Source: CAIRNS01 sp049508565 (lineage in GTDB: Bacteria; Elusimicrobiota; Endomicrobiia; Endomicrobiales; CAIRNS01). From it: a stretch of 17,339 nucleotides of DNA. The stretch covers positions 1 to 17,339 of the forward strand of contig JBELAT010000022.1 of NCBI GenBank assembly GCA_049508565.1. The letters run 5' to 3'. Each line of letters begins with the position of its first letter. The stretch's first letter is position 1. Positions 14,103 through 17,339 of this stretch are shown piece after piece. A program made the position numbers and the translations under genes. Under the pieces are notes generated by a model. It was not told the origin of the DNA. It did not search any database and worked only from the letters and a program-made list of their open reading frames with translations.

Positions 14103-14139
14103 GATTTTTCCTTGGTATTGATGCATCTCTATGAGTGCA

Positions 14140-14168
14140 TTTATAGTCTATCTTATAGCTACGATCAA
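14140..14168 (-). promoter_or_regulatory. Sigma-70-type promoter of pheA
   Basis: TTGATC (14163-14168) and TATAAA (14140-14145) are separated by exactly 17 bp on the minus strand. The expected start, near 14133, leaves a leader of about 30 nt to the ATG at 14102. It separates the aromatic block from the ftsZ-pilT-pgeF block. I see no attenuator or T-box structure in so short a leader. Confidence 0.65.
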
Positions 14169-14220
14169 CACACGATCAGTCCTTGTCGGATTATGCCCAA
14201 CCGTGAGCTACACATACGGA

Positions 14221-14880
14221 TCACAGTACCATAATCGACAGCATGCGTTCCGGGGTTTTGTTCCGCCGGTATGAATAAAAAAGATCTGGTTCATGATGCG
14301 TACAGCGACCGCATGAAACAATATCCTCGATGCCGCTTTTACGCAATTGACCAACTGCGGCAATCCCCAGGTCGAGCGCGGGCCCGATCTGAGAAAACAG
14401 CTCAAGAACATCTGCATTAACAGTATAACAGCACGACTGTATATGTGGCCCGACTGCCGCAATAATATCAGTGCTCGCCACTGAAAACTGCTCGCAGAGC
14501 GTGTGCACCGCCGCGCGGATGGCCCCTGCCGCCATACCCCGCCATCCCGCATGAATGACTCCACCGCACATACCATTTTTTGCGGCAACAAATACCGGCA
14601 CGCAATCAGCGGTATACACACCCAGCGGAATACCGGGAATACCGGTTATCAACGAATCTGTTTCTGAAATCAACTGACCGCAGTTTTTCGTATCCACCAC
14701 CGCAACCTGCGCTCCATGTACTTGCGAGCCCATGGTCAGACGAACAAAATCCATGTTACGACTCTGACAAAATGTGCGCCGTCTTGCGACATCTTTCATG
14801 TCACCCGCAGAAACGGTGGTAACCATAACACGGCAGGGAAACGGGTCCACACTAAAAACGTTATCAGCGTATGTCCACAT
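14221..14880 (-). CDS. pgeF: YfiH/PgeF-family protein (polyphenol oxidase/purine nucleoside phosphorylase fold)
   Basis: Members of this DUF152 family have been reported as multicopper polyphenol oxidases, as adenosine deaminase/phosphorylases, and as peptidoglycan editing factors (E. coli PgeF). The 219-residue protein has QVHG (53-56), TADCVPVF (90-97) with C93, GVIHAGWRG (107-115) with H110, AAVGPHIQSCCY (141-152), and CTHHEPDLFYSYRR (193-206). The zinc ligands by analogy are H55/H110 and C93. The usual C-terminal TGRM motif reads PERM here. It starts 8 nt after pilT with no clear ribosome site, so translation may depend on pilT. Neighbourhood with ftsZ fits a cell-wall quality-control role, but the true substrate is not determined by sequence. 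Confidence 0.9.
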   Translation of the reverse strand: MWTYADNVFSVDPFPCRVMVTTVSAGDMKDVARRRTFCQSRNMDFVRLTMGSQVHGAQVAVVDTKNCGQLISETDSLITGIPGIPLGVYTADCVPVFVAAKNGMCGGVIHAGWRGMAAGAIRAAVHTLCEQFSVASTDIIAAVGPHIQSCCYTVNADVLELFSQIGPALDLGIAAVGQLRKSGIEDIVSCGRCTHHEPDLFYSYRRNKTPERMLSIMVL

Positions 14881-14888
14881 GATGCGCG

Positions 14889-15986
14889 CTACCGTTCAAT
14901 AATATCCTTTGCATTATCCGCACTCGACTTGACGCCGTGAATTGAAAGCATCAGTTCCTCGGGATTGGACGAAGCTGCGAGTGCTTCAGGCAATGCTACT
15001 TTTCCTGACTCGATAAGACTGATCAACGCCTGGTTGAACGTCTGCATACCATAATACTGCCCTTGCGTCATCTGGTTGAATATCTCGGATAAATTGTTCT
15101 CTTCAATAAGCTTCTTGATAAGCGGGGTAACGACAAGCACTTCAATCGCAGGGAGCCGGCCCGTCCCGTCACTGCGGCGCAAAAGCCGCTGCGACACAAC
15201 CGCTTTGAGTGTATCAGCCAATAAGATTCTTATCTGGTCATGCTGATGAGGCGGAAAAAGATCTATGATACGGTTAATCGTCTGAGCGGCATTGACCGTG
15301 TGAATGGTTGACAAAACCAGGTGTCCCGTCTGGGCAGCTGTTATAGCGGCTCCGACTGTCTCAAGGTCACGTAATTCGCCCAAGAGTATGACATTCGGAT
15401 CCTGACGGACGACCGTGCGCAACGCATCGAGATAGGATCCTGTGTCAAATCCCAGTTCGCGCTGGCTGACAATGGACTGTTTATCAGGATGAACAAATTC
15501 GACCGGATCTTCTATCGTTATAATGTTTTCCGCCCGCGTCGTGTTAATATAGTCGATCATACCTGCCAGGGTATTGGATTTCCCACATCCCGTCGTCCCG
15601 GTTATCAACACCAGGCCCCGCCTGTTTTCACAGATATCCTTGATTACTTTTGGCAAATTTAACTGTTCAAGAGTCGGGATCTCCATGGGAACTAACCGCA
15701 ACGCCAGATTCACTAGACCTCGCTGCATAAAAATATTCACCCTGAAACGGCCCAGATTTTCAAATTCTACGGCAAGATCAACCTCGTGTTCGTCTAAAAA
15801 ATTGCGCCGTTGAACTTCGTTCATCAAGGAGCCTGATATGCGGATAGTGTCTGCAGAGAGCAAATGATACGGCAGCGGGATGAGAGCGCCGTCAACCCGT
15901 GCAATTGCCGGTCGGCCCGCGCGCAGATGCAGATCTGATGCTTTACGCGCAACCATCTCTTTGAGAAGTTCTTTAAGTTCTATCAT
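14889..15986 (-). CDS. pilT: PilT-type type IV pilus retraction ATPase
   Basis: PilT hexamers depolymerise type IV pili at the cytoplasmic side of the inner membrane, driving twitching motility and DNA uptake. The 365-residue protein has the PAS-like N-terminal domain (about 1-100), a Walker A region GTTGCGKSNT (130-139), the Asp box IEDPVEF (158-164), the Walker B region VILLGELRDLET (199-210, E204) and the His box TGHLVLSTIHT (220-230). The Walker A keeps GxxxxGKS but differs from the usual GPTGSGKSTT at three places. The AIRNLIRE-type C-terminal motif reads LIKKLIEENN, also divergent; PilU or another paralogue is therefore possible. It starts 6 nt after ftsZ with a weak ribosome site. No other pilus gene is in the window. 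Confidence 0.93.
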   Translation of the reverse strand: MIELKELLKEMVARKASDLHLRAGRPAIARVDGALIPLPYHLLSADTIRISGSLMNEVQRRNFLDEHEVDLAVEFENLGRFRVNIFMQRGLVNLALRLVPMEIPTLEQLNLPKVIKDICENRRGLVLITGTTGCGKSNTLAGMIDYINTTRAENIITIEDPVEFVHPDKQSIVSQRELGFDTGSYLDALRTVVRQDPNVILLGELRDLETVGAAITAAQTGHLVLSTIHTVNAAQTINRIIDLFPPHQHDQIRILLADTLKAVVSQRLLRRSDGTGRLPAIEVLVVTPLIKKLIEENNLSEIFNQMTQGQYYGMQTFNQALISLIESGKVALPEALAASSNPEELMLSIHGVKSSADNAKDIIER

Positions 15987-15992
15987 ATCCGC

Positions 15993-17093
15993 TCATTTTA
16001 ATTTTTTCATTGGCCAGTACGTGTATGCCGGACGATTGAGATCAATTTCAGCTGGCGTTTCAGGAACCGGCGCCGGCTTACCCGGACACGAGACTCCCGG
16101 TCGCTTCGGCTGTTTCGGCCCTGTCCGCCGGGCAGGGAAGCCCGTTGCTATGACCGTTATTTTGATGCGATCATCGATATTCTCATCAATAACCAATCCA
16201 AAGAATACGTGTGCTTCCGGAGAAACCGCTTCCTTGATAAGGCTCATCGCCTCACCTACTTCAACCATTGAAGTCCCTTTGTTGCCCGTTATATTGACCA
16301 GAACACCCCGCGCTCCATCAATGGAAACATCATCAAGCAGCGGACTGATAATTGCTTTTTCGGCCGCTTCAACAGCACGCGCAGGACCGGCGCCTTCACC
16401 GATGCCCATCAGCGCTTCACCGGCACCCAGCATGATCGTCCTGACATCGGCAAAATCTACGTTAATTTGGCCCGGCGTGGTAATGACATCCGTTATAGAC
16501 TGTACGGACTGACGCAACACATCGTCAACAATACGGAACGCGTCTTCGATCGGTGTTTTATCATCAACAATGGTAAACAGTTTTTCATTGGGTATAACAA
16601 TCAACGTATCCGTATAGTTGCGCAGGTTTTTTATACCTTCTTCAGCCTGTAACAGGCGGATACGGGCCTCGAATTCGAACGGTTTGGTAACCACACCTAC
16701 CGTCAATATGCCCAGCGAGCGGGCGATAGAAGCAACAATGGGCGCCGCTCCGGTACCGGTACCGCCTCCCATGCCGGCCGTTATAAACACCATGTCGGTT
16801 CCTTCCAGCATTTCCTTTATCCGGTCGCGGCTTTCTTCAGCCGCCTGCTGGCCGATCGCCGGGTTTCCGCCGACACCAAGACCGCGCGAAACCTGTTCAC
16901 CAATCTGGATACGGATCGGTGCAACTGATCTGCGCAACGCCTGGACGTCGGTATTAATCGTGACAAACTCAATACCCTGGATACCTGCCTCTATCATTCT
17001 GTTAACGGCATTGGACCCGCCGCCGCCGACACCAACAACTTTAAGGTGAGCGGGATGATCGTCAGGTTCCGGTGCAATTTTTATGCGTACCAT
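15993..17093 (-). CDS. ftsZ: Cell division protein FtsZ
   Basis: FtsZ is the tubulin-like GTPase that forms the division ring. The 366-residue protein has KVVGVGGGGSNAVNRM (18-33), the GTP signature GGGTGTG (109-115), the T7 synergy loop NVDFADV (211-217, with N211 and D213), and the C-terminal sheet ending VIATGFP. A short proline-rich linker (about 323-350) leads to a tail with DLNRPAYTYWPMKKLK in place of the usual DIPxFLR-like peptide. Only the L..PAY pattern is kept, plus an aromatic and basic end, so contacts with FtsA and other partners may differ. GGAG lies 5 nt before the ATG. It follows ftsA by 66 nt. Confidence 0.97.
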   Translation of the reverse strand: MVRIKIAPEPDDHPAHLKVVGVGGGGSNAVNRMIEAGIQGIEFVTINTDVQALRRSVAPIRIQIGEQVSRGLGVGGNPAIGQQAAEESRDRIKEMLEGTDMVFITAGMGGGTGTGAAPIVASIARSLGILTVGVVTKPFEFEARIRLLQAEEGIKNLRNYTDTLIVIPNEKLFTIVDDKTPIEDAFRIVDDVLRQSVQSITDVITTPGQINVDFADVRTIMLGAGEALMGIGEGAGPARAVEAAEKAIISPLLDDVSIDGARGVLVNITGNKGTSMVEVGEAMSLIKEAVSPEAHVFFGLVIDENIDDRIKITVIATGFPARRTGPKQPKRPGVSCPGKPAPVPETPAEIDLNRPAYTYWPMKKLK

Positions 17094-17159
17094 AATAACT
17101 CCAGTATTCTAGAAGAAAAAATCGTCGATGACATTCGTATCTTTTACACTCGGCTAAAT

Positions 17160-17339
17160 CTAAAACGATTCATCAACCCAGCCGCGTACACGACTCAGCC
17201 ATGAAGGGCCTGATTTTTTCGGCCGTTTATCCGTCTGTTGGCCGGGGGCTGTTGACAATTCGCTCTTGAGCAACCCCATGGCGGTTGCGTACGACAGGTT
17301 CGAAACAATCTCTTCGGCGCCTTTAACGTCCTGCGGTAA
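17160..17339 (-). CDS. ftsA: Cell division protein FtsA, C-terminal end only
   Basis: The last 59 codons before a TAG at 17160-17162 read in frame from the window edge. They contain YATAMGLLK (the closing strand and helix of the actin-like fold), a proline/lysine-rich linker, and a terminal amphipathic helix WLSRVRGWVDESF. That helix matches the membrane-targeting sequence by which FtsA tethers FtsZ to the inner membrane. Position directly upstream of ftsZ supports the call. The rest of the gene lies outside the window. Confidence 0.88.
   Translation of the reverse strand, partial: LPQDVKGAEEIVSNLSYATAMGLLKSELSTAPGQQTDKRPKKSGPSWLSRVRGWVDESF

Noticed and set aside
14103..14126. Upstream ATG for pheA
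   Set aside because: It would sit a few bases from the predicted transcription start and has a weaker ribosome site than the ATG at 14102.

Overview
This window looks like a chromosomal segment of a diderm bacterium from a deep, mostly uncultured lineage. Candidatus Omnitrophota (OP3) or a relative is my best guess. The guess rests on an ftsA-ftsZ end, a pilT retraction ATPase, MEP-pathway ispH, a type III glutamine synthetase, and a pheA-hisC-aroF-tyrA-aroA-plsC-ispH-rpsA gene string. No rRNA gene is present to confirm it. Every convincing gene lies on the minus strand, so the biological reading direction runs from 17339 down to 1.

In reading order: (a) 17339-14221 holds the 3' end of ftsA, then ftsZ, pilT and pgeF (yfiH). 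This is a division and surface-motility block with very short gaps. (b) 14168-8537 is an aromatic amino acid block. A good promoter precedes pheA (chorismate mutase/prephenate dehydratase). Then come a HisC-type aminotransferase, a regulated type I-beta DAHP synthase, prephenate dehydrogenase and a class II-like EPSP synthase. Together these cover entry to the shikimate pathway, its EPSP step, and the branches to Phe and Tyr. (c) 8540-5067 holds plsC, ispH, a six-domain ribosomal protein S1 and an FmdB-type zinc ribbon. tyrA-aroA-plsC overlap by 4 nt, aroF-tyrA and rpsA-fmdB overlap by 1 nt, and ispH overlaps rpsA by 26 nt, all pointing to translational coupling. cmk, often found between aroA and plsC in this kind of cluster, is not here. 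(d) 4868-3814 is the rplM-rpsI ribosomal protein operon, with a near-consensus sigma-70 promoter and a strong intrinsic terminator. (e) 3773-1549 is a stand-alone type III glutamine synthetase gene with its own terminator.

(f) 1500-1 is the accessory end. An AT-rich two-gene unit (a small unknown protein plus a minimal nucleotidyltransferase) is driven by a promoter whose -35 box is the last unit of a degenerate CTTG/CTTGAC array. Downstream are the frameshifted remains of an AlbA_4/RecG-like ATP-binding protein, reading off the window edge.

I found no tRNA, rRNA, CRISPR array or intact mobile element. I do not see a convincing new system. The accessory end (CTTGAC-array promoter plus small protein/nucleotidyltransferase pair) is the best place to look.
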